A stretch of 64,000 nt of DNA from Gyromitra esculenta (GCA_038503075.1 JBCAML010000001.1:2108001-2172000), one strand, 5' to 3'. Shown: positions 47,394 through 61,693, numbered from the stretch's first letter. Numbers and translations: made by a program. Notes: generated from the letters alone by a model not told the origin.

Positions 47394-49358
47394 ATGGCGA
47401 TAGCTTCGATCCTCTTTCAATATCTTTCACTTTTAAGTCTCAATATCGTTGCCATCTTCGGGTTTACGGTAACATGTTTCTACGCAATTTTCCAACGCTA
47501 CAATTCCAAGCTCCGATCAATTCCTGGCCCGTTCGTGGCTTCAATGACAAATGTGTACAAATTGCTTGATGCCTTAACTTGGAAATGCCATGAAAATCAA
47601 CTGGCACTCCATCAGAAGTATGGGAAATTTGTGCGATATGGTCCAAATACGGTTTCCATATCGGATCCAGATGCGATCCAAACCATCTACGCGATTAACA
47701 ATGGATTCGTTAAGGTATGGACATAGTATTACAGGTAGAGATTTTTAAAGCATAATATCCAAAAAAAAAAAACTGATATTCAAATTGCGCTGTTATAAAT
47801 TTCTAGTCTCCACTTTACAAGGTCTTTTTCGTCCTTTCGAACGGTAAATCAATACAGTCGATGTTCGATACTCAAGATGAGGCCTATCATCAGGTGCCAC
47901 CGCCCAACACTCTCCATTCGCCACAACCTCATTCACTCTAAGTGGTCTAATGGTTTATTTGCGTACTGATGGTAATCACTTATAGTCCATGAGAAAGCCA
48001 ATCAGTCATGCTTTTGCCATGTCCACATTGATTGACTATGAACCATACGTTGACTTAACTTCAAAGTTCTTTATCTCCCGTCTTACGTCTCTTTACGCTA
48101 CGACGGGGGAAACCTGCGATTTAGGGGAATGGCTGCAATACTACGCATTTGATGTTATAGGAGAACTTACATATTCGAAACGATTGGGGTTTCTTGAACA
48201 AGCAAAGGATGTAGATGGGATTATGAGGTCTATCGACAAAGCATTCGATTATGCTGGCACTGTCCGTTGTCCTCTTGATATCTCCCTCTTCCTGCTATTC
48301 CAAGATTTATATAACTTAATTGACAACGGGAATTACAGGTTGGGCAAATGCCGTGGCTTGACTCTCTCCTAGAAAAAAATCCCATCTGGAACTATTTCAA
48401 CCCCCCCACATCTGCTGTCGCAGCATTCACTCTCACATGCATGTCTGAACGCATGGCTGGACTTGAAAACGAGAAAACACCAGACGCTATAGAAAAAGGC
48501 ACCAACTCGCGTAAAAAGGATATGCTCTCAAAGATGATCCTCGCGCATCAAAACGATCCCGGAAAAGTTTCCCCGGCACACATTCTTGGTTGGGCCACTA
48601 GTAACACCTATGCTGGCTCTGACACAACAGCAATATCCCTCCGTGCCTTGTTCTATCACCTCCTCAAAAACTCAGACTCAATGGCTAAGCTACTTCACGA
48701 GATAGACACGTTTGAAGGGTTATCCAGCCCCGTCAGCTGGGCGGAGGCGAAGAAAATGCCTTACCTTGAGGCGTGTGTGAAGGAAGCATTGAGGGTCAAT
48801 CCAGCTCCATCCATGATTCTCGAACGTGTTGTCCCTGGAGGCGGTAGAGTTATCTGCGGCCGTTTTTTCGAGGAAGGAACAGTTGTGGGGATCAATCCTT
48901 GGGTTGTCCACAGAGACAAAGTTGTTTTTGGCGACGACGCAGAAAAGTGGAGGCCTGAAAGGTGGTTAGAAGCAAGCGATGAAGCAAAAAAGAGGATGGA
49001 TAGGGCTTCTTTTGCGGTTTGTTCTCCCAGTTGACCCCATATATTACTTAAATGCAAGACAGTTAATATATTAATATATATCGCCAGTTCGGTGGCGGAA
49101 ACCGGGCTTGTATCGGGAAAAACATTGCTTATTTAGAGATGTATAAAGTCATACCACAGATTCTGAGAACTTTTGAAGTATATATCTCTATCTTCCTGGT
49201 GTTTTATACTATAGCTATGCTCGCGATTGGTGAACGTAGGCCGTACTGATGAGATCTAGATCGAACTGGCATATCCGGAAAAGGAATGGGAATTACACAA
49301 CAATTGGATCATGAAACAAACAGGCTTATTAGTCAAGCTTAAACCAAGGGCTTTCTAA
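47394..49358 (+). CDS. Cytochrome P450 monooxygenase, pisatin-demethylase-like, 516 aa
   Basis: A microsomal haem monooxygenase. Exons 47394-47714, 47807-47893, 47986-48261, 48339-49016, 49088-49177 and 49260-49358; total 1,551 nt. An N-terminal membrane anchor (LLSLNIVAIFGFTVTCFYAI) precedes the proline hinge SIPGPF. Key motifs: I-helix YAGSDTT, K-helix ExxR in KEALRVNP, the WRPERW segment, and the haem loop FGGGNRACIGKNIA (exon 5) with the cysteine ligand. The final exon gives IELAYPEKEWELHNNW and ends KPRAF. Several donors are weak (GTGCCA, GTCCGT, GTTTGT), so automatic predictors may break this gene. It stands alone, with no backbone synthase nearby, so the substrate is unknown. Overall resemblance is to the pisatin demethylase/trichodiene oxygenase group. 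Confidence 0.9.
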
Positions 49359-52300
49359 GGTAGTGACTATGATAAGGGTGGATAAGGGTTGCAGTTGAAG
49401 GGTGGTTCTAGAATTCTTATATATATCTCGGCGGCCCACGATCGATCATGTACATACCCCGTACCCGTGAATGGTTTAACAAGCCTTCTTCAATTCTAGA
49501 TCGATCCCCAAAAGAAATTTTTCGAATTTTTACCAAACCAGTGCTCCCAACTATATGTATACGGCTCGGAAAATATTACGAATGCAAATTATTAATATAA
49601 TATACTTATGTTCCCAATTCGTTAAACTACTATCGCATTATCAAGCTAGTATACAAATAGGGACATCAATTAGAGTTAACTGGTACCCAGCGATGCCCCT
49701 TCTTACCGAACTTACCAAACTTTTAGGAGACCCCTGCGCTGTTATGTCTATGAAAATATATATTTGGCGGCGAGGGCTAGACAACGATCCCTGTAGATCC
49801 TGCAGTCCGATGTAGAGGTGAAGGATCTGTGATCTCGCGTATGAACGGGTGATGGGGAGAAATGAGATTTTTAGAGTGCTGAAAATTTCGATTACCTCCC
49901 TAGGACTATAATTCCGGTTCCTGGGAAAGGGGTACATGTACATGTACATTGGGTAGGTTGTTGTGAGTTGATACCAACAGGTGTGCTATTGTAGCATATT
50001 GGAACCAGCTTCCGGGTTTGGGAGGTTTTCGAGTTTCGATACAAGGGACGGATTTGCAGACCTCGTTTTGGCCGTGTTATCCGAGTTGTTACAGTGGACG
50101 CGATTTTGCTTGTGGACAATAGCGAGTCTCCATTTGGGGAAGGTTGAGGCAATAGAGCACATAAAGCCTTGCAACGAGCGAGCCAACTAGCGACTTCTTT
50201 GTTTTGTTTTCCTGCAGTCTGCGGAATGTTTCGTTCCTTCTTCTCTAATCCTTGCCAGCGTGGTAAGAATTCCTAAGAACCTGTGATTGGGAACCCAAAA
50301 GCTTGGTCCGCCTCTCCCGACGAAGGGAATTTGGACCCAATTGACCTTTCTAGATACAGATGATATTACGTTTTTATCCCTGGAAACTTATGTTGTTTTA
50401 TGACGCCGATGAATTTTCTGGAATACTGGTGCTTGAGACTGCGGTCCAGCCACTATCCAGAGCCACACGCCACCGCCCAGCAGCCGTCCTCCGAAACAAT
50501 AACAGATTAAAACTCGTAACAGCGATAGGTCTTCATGATAGACGCTCTATTCCCTGATAATGACCAGGGTCAGGTATGTTGGAGAGAGACTCCGACGGAG
50601 ACACGGCTCTCAGGGCCTGATCGTCGCCTCAAAGCTTTGTCCCCTACGCCAAGCTTAAGGCTTAGAGGATATGGTTGTTAACCTTATGAGCTGGCCTGCC
50701 TCTTCCGCCCATCGCCATTTAGACTGCATGTGCGTACGCCGATTCTCAAGTACCCACAGCTTCACAAAAAGCCGGCCAGCCTACGTTTCACAAGGGCAAA
50801 TTCGGCGTTTGACATACTTGGTAGGCGTTCGCTATCAATGTTTTTGCTCACGAAAATCAAACAACGAGTTTGGAATTGCTCCGTTGGACAAAACGCCAAT
50901 ATTACACGCGTATGGGACGCGCAGCGACTGTCAGCCACTATTCCCACCCTGCTGCTGTCGCTGAGACGCAAATTCAGTAGTGGCCAAAACTAACCACCAT
51001 ACCTATAATCCACTGCTTAAAAAAAGAAATACCATCTAGCCCTACTTCCAGAATCCAAATAACATCATGAATCTGCAGGTACCCTGTCGCGGCGACGAGC
51101 ACGCAACGGTCTAAATGTCGAATGAGATCAGAATACGTTTTCAGTAATAAGTAATCCAAATGGGGATTGAAAAAGAAAGAAGCAGAATGGAACGAGACGC
51201 CTCAATAAGCAAACACGTATTATTTAGACGACTTTGCAAGGAACCGTATGCTCAAAGAGGGGTAAAGAACACCAATAACGGTCTTCGAGAGCCAATACTA
51301 ACGCACATATTCAGATATGCCGATGTTATTCATCAAGCACCTGACTTTTTTTTCCATCCCCGGACAGATTATCAAATATTATACCCCAGGATACATGAAG
51401 GAAAAGAAATATCCTGGGTTGACGTGATTTACAAAGTGACGACATGACTTTCTGAGAAACGGGTGGCTTTCCCGAGTGCTTCAGTCTACTAAAAAAAATA
51501 AAAAAATAAAGAAGCAATAATTTTGGTAACCGCAGCGAGTTACCCGTCAGAAAAAAAAATATTTGCACCAGGTGAAGCACTGCAAAAATTTCGGCGAGCC
51601 GAGGTGCTGGCAATACCTCATGCAATAGTATCAACCTGGTGTTGTCGTCGGTTAGCGGTGTTGTGTTTTGTTGGTGAAACGAAATGATTAACCGGTCACG
51701 TTTCATTACCCACCAGCTTCTGAAGTTCCCAACGTTGAAGTTGGGGCTGTGGGTTCTGTGATGGGTAGCTTCAACCGCTTCCAGGTGACTTCGATGATTC
51801 CTCTGCGTGAGATATCTTATCTACAATCTATTCAACATCATCATTCCACATGAATATACTGAATCTATAGATCGCTCTTAGAGGTATGTATCGGGGAATG
51901 GTGAAGGTCTTGCGGGCCCTGGCTGCCTGGAAGATCTATCTCACGAGTGTACCCAGAAGACTGAATTGTTTGGTCTTTCCGATTGATTACTTTTTTTCTG
52001 CACCCTTCATGCGACAGGTCTGTTTCGCTGCTGCGCAACTTGGGATAATACCAAGGGCGACTACAAACAAGGCGAAGGATGGCAAATATAGTTCTTTCTT
52101 GGTGCTTTTTCTCCGCCGAGGAGACGAGCCCTTCGCTTTAGCGAAGTGGATTCTCGTGGGGTGATCCCGGCCCCAGCCGTATGGTTTATATTGACCAGTT
52201 ACATAGGCTCAGTTTCGAACCCAACGTTCCCCGCCATATATCTCAAGTATGTGCGAGTACTTGCGTGAGGGCAAGAAAAAAAGAAAACAAAAACAGAAAA

Positions 52301-55300
52301 AGAAAAAGAAAAATACGAGAGACTTGATATCCTACGGCACTTGAAACTACTCTACAAGTATAGCTCAATAACACAATCAAGGCGTTTGTGTGGGGTTTTA
52401 TACCCGCCAGCATAATATATATGGTCACAACATGTAATTCATTGGACCAAATTGTTCAGGGTTCACTCATGACCACGAGGTCGAATACCACGATTAGATA
52501 AACTCCGTCTTTCGAGGTAGTTTGGGGTTTCTGAAGATGTGATACAGTGATATTCGTCTTACCAGAGATCTCTTCCTATTGTGAGTCGTAGAGGAACCGT
52601 ATGATGGATTTGCGGTCGTTTTAGGCGGAGAAGCAAATACGTCATCTAGATGATGAAGAAAGCGAAGAAGAAAAGAGCCGTTCAATGTGGATCGCAAATC
52701 CGAAAATCTCCTGCAGGCTAAAACCCGAAGATCCTAAGCTGAACTGTTTGAACGTCGCGGGGTAGAAATTCGTCGGCGCGGGGGATAAGTTATCAAAAGC
52801 CATAATCACACATACGATGCGATAATAGGTTCAATAAAAAACCAATACATCACCAAACGGAAGCGGGCCTGCTCTGTCTGCCTGTGTGTGTTTCTTTTTG
52901 AGGCTTTTGCAAGAAAAAGATTATCGTTTTTTTTTCCATTTAGGAAAAGAACCCCAACCGCTGCACGCGGCGACGTCTTGGAGAATTAAGAGACGTTTTG
53001 AACCCTGACTGGTCCGGGCTAGAACGGTCGCAACCAGCGCCGCAAGGTCTCGGAAATAGGAAAACACAAACAAATAGAAACATGGGTGACCAAGACCTAG
53101 CCAACAACAAGGCAATAACACCAGAGAGAGAGAAAAAGCGTGGGATTTCCTCGCGCGTGCGGATGCGACGATATCACCGCCCCAGAGGTATATCGCTAAT
53201 TCAGCACGCTAACACCGCCCCATGCCCGCCCGAAACTAACGCAAAAAAAAAAGGAATGAAAACACATAGCAGATCCAAAAAAGAAAAAAGAAAAAGGGTA
53301 TCGCAATGAGATGCCCGGCGGTCTGGGCAGCATCCTCCCTTCTCGAACGGCTGTTATCATCTCGTTTCACGAACGGACGGGTGGAAAGAAGCAAGAACGC
53401 TTCACAAACAAAACAAACGAATGCGTCGGGGATGCCATCCGGATGCCCGAACTAGCCCTGCCGTACGATTTTTTTGTTTCTTGTGGGTTTAACTCTGGTT
53501 CCCCTGCAAGTCCTCTTGAGGGCATTGGGGAAAGATCTGATCGCCAGGGTCCTTCCTTTCTCGCTACTCGACATGATCGTGCAGCCAGCAGCAAAAATCC
53601 CGTCTGGAAGTCGGGAAAGGGGTTGGAAATTGGAAACGGGTCTGATGCAATTTGCCAATGTGCCGTGGGGCAGAACTTAACCAGCAAGAACCATGACTGC
53701 GTTTTTTTCCTTCTTCTTCTGCTTCTTCGTTTTTTTCGCCCGAACCCTAACCTGTGTGCTGGGGTGGAACATAAAAAATGTGCCACTTTATTAGCCCTAT
53801 CGCTAGCTACAGATTACACATGGTTTAGAACCTGGGATTTGCTAAGATGGTGACCTGTCCAGTCGTTGGAGACGGGTCGGCAGTTCAAACTAAAATGGGC
53901 AAATGTTGCTATGTAGGGTTGCAAGGCGCACATCAAGAGAGGAAGTGCTCTGCTATTCTCCGTAGGTTGATATACCCAGGAACTTCGTGAAAGTGACAGA
54001 AGCTATGGACATGCTACTTACGATGAAAAAAGTTGAGTTGTGCTGGACTGAACCTGAGGGTTTGATTGACAGGCGGGGTGAGGGGTTGGTACATAGATAG
54101 GTGACAGAGATCTCTGGTTTTCCAAGGAACAAACCTTTTGACTACTGCGCCTCAGCTTTCCAATCTATCGAAATCGCTGCAAGGGAAAATCCCAGCCCCG
54201 CATTTCAATTTGTTTGGTGTTGAAACCGATGCGATAGGGTGTGGATTCATATCTATCGGGTGTTCTACTAATGGCTGATGGCCCTTCCCATAACTAGATG
54301 ACCTCTCGTGATCGTGTTTTGGCCAACGGAGAGCGCAAAGAGTGGACCCGTTAGGTTACTATGTACCCCACAGTTTGATACCTTCCAAGCGGTTATTGGT
54401 AACCATGGAGAGTGCCTCTAAGGTGCAAGGATTTCGGTTAAGCATCCAGTACTCTTTTTACCATTATTTGTGAGACACTGTCAAGTACTGTACACTGTCT
54501 TTTGCCCAACGTGTGCTGCTGCTGCTGAGTAGTAAATGTAAGCTTGAGCCCCAAACGAATTTCCTACATGGCATTTGACGTTTGGGGGAATGCTTTCCAT
54601 AGCTTCGTGTCCAGACGCCTTTTTTTTTTCCACGCTGACACCCTTTACGAGCAAATTTCACGCCGCTGCTACACAACACATACAGATACACACAAACCAC
54701 AGGGTACATGTCACATTACTATGGCCGCGGAGTTTCTAGGCTTTAAAGATATCTTCACCTTAAATTCTACGTAGGTGGAATTTTTTTTTACACTTGGACA
54801 AGTAGACCCATGTTTTATGCGAGTGACGCTATGTACGGTACAGTATGAGCACTCCAGTAGGCGTAGTGCTTGCCAACCGCCACTGCAGTCTTCTAATCAG
54901 TTGCGATGTATCAATTAACAGGAGTCTCCGTGGTCTCCATGGGCGAAGGAAGGAAGGAAGGAGGTACACAACTCATCGGTTGCTTTCTGTCGACAAAGAG
55001 AAACTGAAAATGGAAAACGGAAAACACACAGTCTCGATAGAGTAATAGCTAATGTGGGAGGGGGCAAAAGGGAACGGGGAATGGAAACGGGGTCGGAATG
55101 AGCGACCAAATCAAGAATTCCGATGCTCTGTCCTGACGACCATCATCTCAACCGGAACTTCTGGAGGCTCACTCCATCCGAACTTTGGACCACCAGTCGT
55201 TGCAAGATGGGCGACTGGTGTTTGGTAAGAGGTGGGATCACACATCCACCGCATGACCGAGACTTGCAGCTGTGGAATATCCGGCGCAACGCCTGAAGCC

Positions 55301-56715
55301 ATGGTATTCGGCTGGTTGGCCTTATGACGATGGATAACAGGGTTCAGCTGGTGGACTGCTGCTGCTAAAACCATACCTACTCTAGACTTGCTATTTCCTC
55401 TCTCTTCCCAGGCGTGGATTGGTAGAGGATGGATAGGACAAGCACGCGCAATGGGGGAGAGGGAGCGCTGCCCTTTTTGGTATTTTGTTTCTTTTGCCAT
55501 GGTAGCAGCGGCCGAAAAAGCGTGGCGGCGAACCACAAGAAGCAATAAATTCTGGGAACAAACGAGAGCCAACAAGAAAATACGAACAACATGTCTATTC
55601 TCTCAGTTTGCTTTGCTTCTTGGCTCTGTACCTCCTTTGTCGACACGTTTGTGTCCACCTTTTGGTGTTTCTGCGCTTCACACTCTTACGCCTGAACTTT
55701 GCTTTTGACCCATACCATCCGCCAACCGAACTCTTGCCGGCCGCTGGATTGTCTAGTCGTTCGCCCTGTCTTTCCGCTGCCCGCTACTGGTGCTGCCTGC
55801 GCTTTTGATCCTGCTGCTACTGCTGGTCACCCTCGTCCCTGTCTTTCCCTCTGCTCCCCCCTTCCCCGTCCACCCCGATCCTGTCCCCCCACCACTCCCA
55901 CCACACCAAATCATAATTAGACACTGCGTTGGGCTCGATCTTGACTTTTGTGTCTCTCCCCTTAAATTCGTCTCCTGCCCACGTTCCACTTGCTTCGAAG
56001 ACATCCAAGAAAGCAACTCCCGGACATCAACCTTACAGTAATAATAACCCATTCTCTCCCCCTTGCGGCTCAGCCCAGCCCAGCCCAGCCAAGACAATTG
56101 AACTCTTTGTTGTTGTTCATTTGTATCCGCAGTCCTTAACATACTCTTCTCCCTCGACTTGGAAGACTCGACTGTTCAGCTGCCTTCGTCCGAAACTTCT
56201 TCTATTCGAGTTTCATTGATATCTCATCATGGCATATATAGAGCTGTAGCCAACGCCTCCTGTCGAGTCGACCCCATTGAGGCTTCTGCCTTGATATCTA
56301 CTTCCCCCACGCATTCTCTTCACTATCCGTGGAAACCCTTCATCTCGATCGACAGTAACACGCAACTCAACACACCACACCCCAAGTGGCGTATTGTATA
56401 AATTTTTCCCAGTTCCCACGAACTGAGACTAGGGGTGTTTTTTTTTCTCTCGAATTTTTTTGCATTCTCAGCGGACTTTATTTCAACTTTCGGCATCTGC
56501 ATCTTTTTGCTGAGTCGAATACATCTTCAGCATATTTCGTCATCCCATCTCATTCCAGTCAACATCTAGACTTGATACTTGCGACTCGGCGATTCATAGC
56601 CTGGTGCCATATTTAATTGCCTTCGGCGGCGGTGCTATTGAATCTGGAATTTGCCTCAGCACATATCACGTAATCAACAAACCTTTTCAGCATATAAATC
56701 AACCGTTCTCTCACG
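49359..56715. other. Gene-poor region between the P450 and the acidic-protein gene
   Basis: About 7.4 kb without a supportable exon. Two overlapping TACATGTA octamers lie at 49933-49946, a hairpin CCCAGGATA...TATCCTGGG at 51385-51418, and A-rich tracts at 52270-52320 and 53235-53300. The longest open frames (53311-53853 plus; 55111-55575 minus) have overlapping antisense frames and no motif, so I left them out. The final 1 kb is pyrimidine-rich and probably the promoter and 5' leader of the next gene. Confidence 0.5.
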
Positions 56716-58812
56716 ATGCCAGAACTTCATTACGACGTGTTCGTCCCACAACTCCTGCTTCAGATGCAAAACCTCCTTACCTCGAATGCGTCGAATCTTC
56801 CATCATCCTGTGATGAAGAGCTCGCAGACGAGGCCGATGAGCCCCCAGACATGCGTTCATCATCGTATTCGATTTGCTCTAATGGTGAATTCACTAAACA
56901 CTCTGTTCGCCACCCAGCTCCTAGCGAGTCGCTTCTGACTCGTGCACTTCTCACCACCCCTGATTTGGTTCCTGTGGATAGACCTTATCGTGGTAACCCT
57001 AAAAGGGGAATGTCCACTGATTCCACTTGGAGTAACATCAGCAGTGCCTCGACAGCCGACCTAACGAGTGATGGCGGCATGACTAGCCCATCCCGTTGCA
57101 ACACTCCGAGCCCACCTCCGCCACTATTCTTTGCAGGGTTTGCAGCCAGCTTGCTGCAAAGCAAGAAGGATCAAATGGAACCGAGGACAGTGGAAGTGGT
57201 TGAAGACAAGGATAATGTTCTAGAAGGGTTAGGGAGAAGAAGATGCATCACTTTTGCCTGCTCGGACAAACTTACTGCCCAGAAGCCAATGTTTGAGAAG
57301 CAACCTGTTGCACGGCCGGCACCGATCGAGGCATCTAGCACAAACAACTCAGATGCAGCTCCTAAGAGGAGCTGTGGGTTGAAGTTTGTTTGTGCACAGC
57401 GTGAAGATGCAGAGAAGAAGACCTCGCTTCGCTCACCGCCACCTCGTCCAGCGTATCCATCAAAACGCTACAGCACCGCCATCAACCAATTCACCCATGC
57501 CATCATCAACCCAACCACTACTGCCCAGGAGCTTATTTCGAATCGTTCTTGTTCAGACTTCCCTGACCAGAAGTTCTACGAATTTGCCAGCTCAGTCGAT
57601 GATAGATCCGATTCTTGGACAAATCAGCCCATCGACAAGAGTCGTTTGTTGAGGGTCGATGACTTGTTGAAGAAAGAGTTGGACATCCGAAAACTGAGTC
57701 AAGAGGCAGAGGAAGAAGCTTTGGAGGAAGAGGAGGCAGAACAAGATTTGGAGGATGCTGCTTTGGATGAGGATGAGGAGGAGGGGGATGGGGATTCGGA
57801 CGATCAAGAGCTAGATGGGGATGACTACGATGAAGAGGATGATCACGATGCTTTGAGTGGTAACGAAAGCGACAACGAAGAAGGGTTTGCTTCGGATTCA
57901 GATGATGATGACGATCGCTTTTTCAACTACGGATCTAGGCCCATTCAGATGTCTGCACAACTAGAACATCCTCTCTGCTGCCGTACTGCTTCCGAATCTT
58001 CAATCGAATCACTCATGAAGTCGCGTATCGTACCTCCTCTAGAGCTTCGCCCTCGTACACCCGAATTGCCTGATAGCACGGATTTCGTTTGTGGTACTTT
58101 TGATGAGGACAAGGCCTTGGAAGAAGCATATGTCTCATGCATGGAAGAGCGAAAGCGCTCAAAACACATTATTACTCCTCAAGACATTGATCCTAGTTTT
58201 CCGACATCGGATCCGGAAGCTTCAGACGATGAGGTCCGCCCGAAATCCAATGAAAGCGAAGCTGGATTCCACTTCAAGACCAACTGGAGCGGAAGCTCTG
58301 TTGAAGGCAACCGCAGAAAGGGTCGTGGAAATGACAAACATCTTACGAGGAGGAGGGTCACCTCCCCTACCCCCAAGGCTCGGGCTCATTCGCCTGCACC
58401 CATCCGACGGATCAATCTTGCACACTCTCCCGCCCCCGCCCGTCGGATTCAATCACCACCACCACCTAAACATCGTCCTACGATGAACTTCCAGTCGCAA
58501 CCGGGTATCTACCGGACTAAGTCTCTCCCGCGCATCCCGGGGTTCTTGCATCGCAATGGTAAAAATGGCCGTGTGACATCTGCTGGAACCTCACCCGCCA
58601 CCTCTACCGTTAGCCCTGTCATCCGCCGTAGGGGTGCTATCGATATCGTCAAGGGGTTGGAGAAGAAGCGGGAGAGAAGGCAACGTCTCTGTAAGGTGAG
58701 AGACGGTGATTGCCGCGCTGGACAAGGAGTTGAGAAGATGAGAGAGTTGGGATTAGAGATTTGTGGGAAAGGAAAAGGAAGGACACAGGCGCAATGGGTA
58801 CTTTCTGCTTGA
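56716..58812 (+). CDS. Large acidic fungal protein, DUF3295-like, 698 aa
   Basis: A single-exon gene. I recognise the layout of a fungal-specific DUF3295-type protein but not a firm function. Features: N-terminal MPELHYDVFVPQLLLQMQNLL; Ser/Thr/Pro-rich stretches; a pair of related short motifs, RRCITFACSDK (about 176) and KRSCGLKFVCAQRED (about 218). Next come KFYEFASSVDDRSDSW and the helical LLRVDDLLKKELDIRKLSQEAEEEALEEE. A very acidic block fills about residues 325-400, almost all Asp/Glu/Ser. Later sections hold repeated HSPAP(A/I)RRI motifs and end in a basic segment (EKKRERRQRLCKVRDGDC). The acidic and basic halves suggest a nuclear or scaffold-type protein, possibly involved in nutrient regulation, but that is inference. 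The frame is clean. Confidence 0.8.
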   Translation: MPELHYDVFVPQLLLQMQNLLTSNASNLPSSCDEELADEADEPPDMRSSSYSICSNGEFTKHSVRHPAPSESLLTRALLTTPDLVPVDRPYRGNPKRGMSTDSTWSNISSASTADLTSDGGMTSPSRCNTPSPPPPLFFAGFAASLLQSKKDQMEPRTVEVVEDKDNVLEGLGRRRCITFACSDKLTAQKPMFEKQPVARPAPIEASSTNNSDAAPKRSCGLKFVCAQREDAEKKTSLRSPPPRPAYPSKRYSTAINQFTHAIINPTTTAQELISNRSCSDFPDQKFYEFASSVDDRSDSWTNQPIDKSRLLRVDDLLKKELDIRKLSQEAEEEALEEEEAEQDLEDAALDEDEEEGDGDSDDQELDGDDYDEEDDHDALSGNESDNEEGFASDSDDDDDRFFNYGSRPIQMSAQLEHPLCCRTASESSIESLMKSRIVPPLELRPRTPELPDSTDFVCGTFDEDKALEEAYVSCMEERKRSKHIITPQDIDPSFPTSDPEASDDEVRPKSNESEAGFHFKTNWSGSSVEGNRRKGRGNDKHLTRRRVTSPTPKARAHSPAPIRRINLAHSPAPARRIQSPPPPKHRPTMNFQSQPGIYRTKSLPRIPGFLHRNGKNGRVTSAGTSPATSTVSPVIRRRGAIDIVKGLEKKRERRQRLCKVRDGDCRAGQGVEKMRELGLEICGKGKGRTQAQWVLSA

Positions 58813-59915
58813 TTTCGCCATTGATTTTTATTTTTAACTCTTATTTTCTCTCTTTTCTCTAAACTTGGGCCTTCGGATGTGGCAATCTGTACACCTATTC
58901 TTTCAACCCTTTTTAGTGCTTTTGGTGGAGCTCATTGTTTTTTTGCATGGAGTTTACGTTCTCAGGCGTTTTACCTTTTGTAACGAACATGTTCTTTTCC
59001 TGTAAATATTTGGTGTTATTAGATATTGATGAAAATCATTTTATTTCATTCTAGCTTTTTTTACATTTTAGTTTCCGTTGGTCACTTCTTTAACGACATT
59101 TTACGATGGAGTACAGTACTTTTTTTTTTACTTTTTAGCGGGTGGGCGATTTGCAGCATGCCTTTTCTAAGAGTCATAGGTGGAGTGACCGTTTTCTAGG
59201 AGAGGGTTTTTTATTTTTCAAACTGGGGGTTTTTTCTCTCATGTTTTCTCTCACTTTGAGCGCATGACAGTTATTGGGCACCTTGCAGCTAGCAGGTGTA
59301 CAGATTTTTCGATATACGGGAATCTACGGAGCGCTCGAGAAGAGATGGTCGGGGATAGGGAATCAAATCAAGAGCGTTTCTGGCAGTAAAGCATACTAGT
59401 GGCGCGTTTTATCATAAAAGGCGCATATGTGAAGACGAATAGAAGATGTCCATCTATTTGGAATCGGGAGAGGGGAGCGAGTCTCATTGCCTTGGTTGGG
59501 GGCGAGCCTGCGCCCCTCCCTGGATTTTCGCATGCCCATACAGTACGGTAGGCCGAGCGCGGGTGTTCGTGAGCTGGCGGGGAGTCGATAGCAAGCCTGC
59601 TGGATTTTCGGTGTTGTAGAGTAGGTTGTCAGCCTCCGGCGGTTGGCTTTTTTGGCCCGATTGTGAATCTCCGGAGTGTATTGTATGGTATGTGTATGTG
59701 GCTTGTGGCACCGCTCACACTCCGGACACCTTTGCTTGTTGCTCTCGTGGCTACAGCCTCCTTTTTTCGAAGCTCGCCTCTCTCTGTTCTCTCCCCCTTC
59801 AACCCACCACCAACATCGAAACACACGATCAATCGACATCGCGCCGCCCTACTCATTTACGCGCCGCCGCCGAACCCTTTTAGCATTATAGTAATTGTTT
59901 CTATCACCCGTCGCT
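58813..59915. other. Intergenic between the acidic-protein gene and SAR1
   Basis: 1.1 kb. T-rich 3' flank of the upstream gene up to about 59250, then the SAR1 promoter with pyrimidine-rich stretches near 59750-59880. The minus-strand open frame 59396-59839 has no recognisable motif. No RNA gene was found. Confidence 0.55.
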
Positions 59916-61104
<1,189 letters not shown>

Positions 61105-61693
61105 ATTTAAAGAGATGCTACATGCTGGAAAATGACAAGACCAAAGAATAGATGGGAGTGATGGGATATCATGAACTGATCTACTCTGCACAGTCGTCAC
61201 GCGAGCATAAGAGGGGTAACGCGGAAACAGAAAAAAAAAACGGATTGAACGATATCTGGAGGGTTTCTGCTCCCATTTTTTTGTTTTAAATACTTTTAGT
61301 TTTTCAATTCTTTTATTAGGCCAGGAGTCAATGCGCCGTTTCTAGCTTACCCGTCTCTCTCCTATGGGGATTTTCTTTTTTGTATTTCTTTTTGCTTGTG
61401 CATGTCTAATATACGAAGTGTTTTATTCCAGACTATATTTGAAGCCTGAAAAAAGGAAATCTCTGGTCAATAGATTACTGTTATATCTGCGCCATACTAA
61501 TTCTGGTCTAGTCGTTGACCCAGGATACCTGCTTGTGAGATTACCCCACGTTGTGCTATACTGCAGGTTATGGTAATCTGCTGTGAAACTCCTGGCGTAT
61601 CGGTTGCTGGAGGGTTTGTTTTCCTTTACACCTCATGCAACAATCAATCCATACACACACTAAGCTCTCGGATCTAATTTGTATTTATCATAG
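61105..61693. other. Intergenic between the converging SAR1 and VPS23 genes
   Basis: 0.6 kb of 3' flanking sequence shared by the two genes. AT-rich, with no gene seen. The plus-strand frame at 61364-61576 starts in a hydrophobic run but has no motif. Confidence 0.6.

Noticed and set aside
53311..53853. 180-aa open frame
   Set aside because: A 139-aa frame runs antisense, there is no domain, a low-complexity Phe/Leu run is present and there is no splice support.
55111..55575. 154-aa minus-strand frame
   Set aside because: No motif. It overlaps plus-strand frames and lies in the probable promoter region of the gene at 56716.
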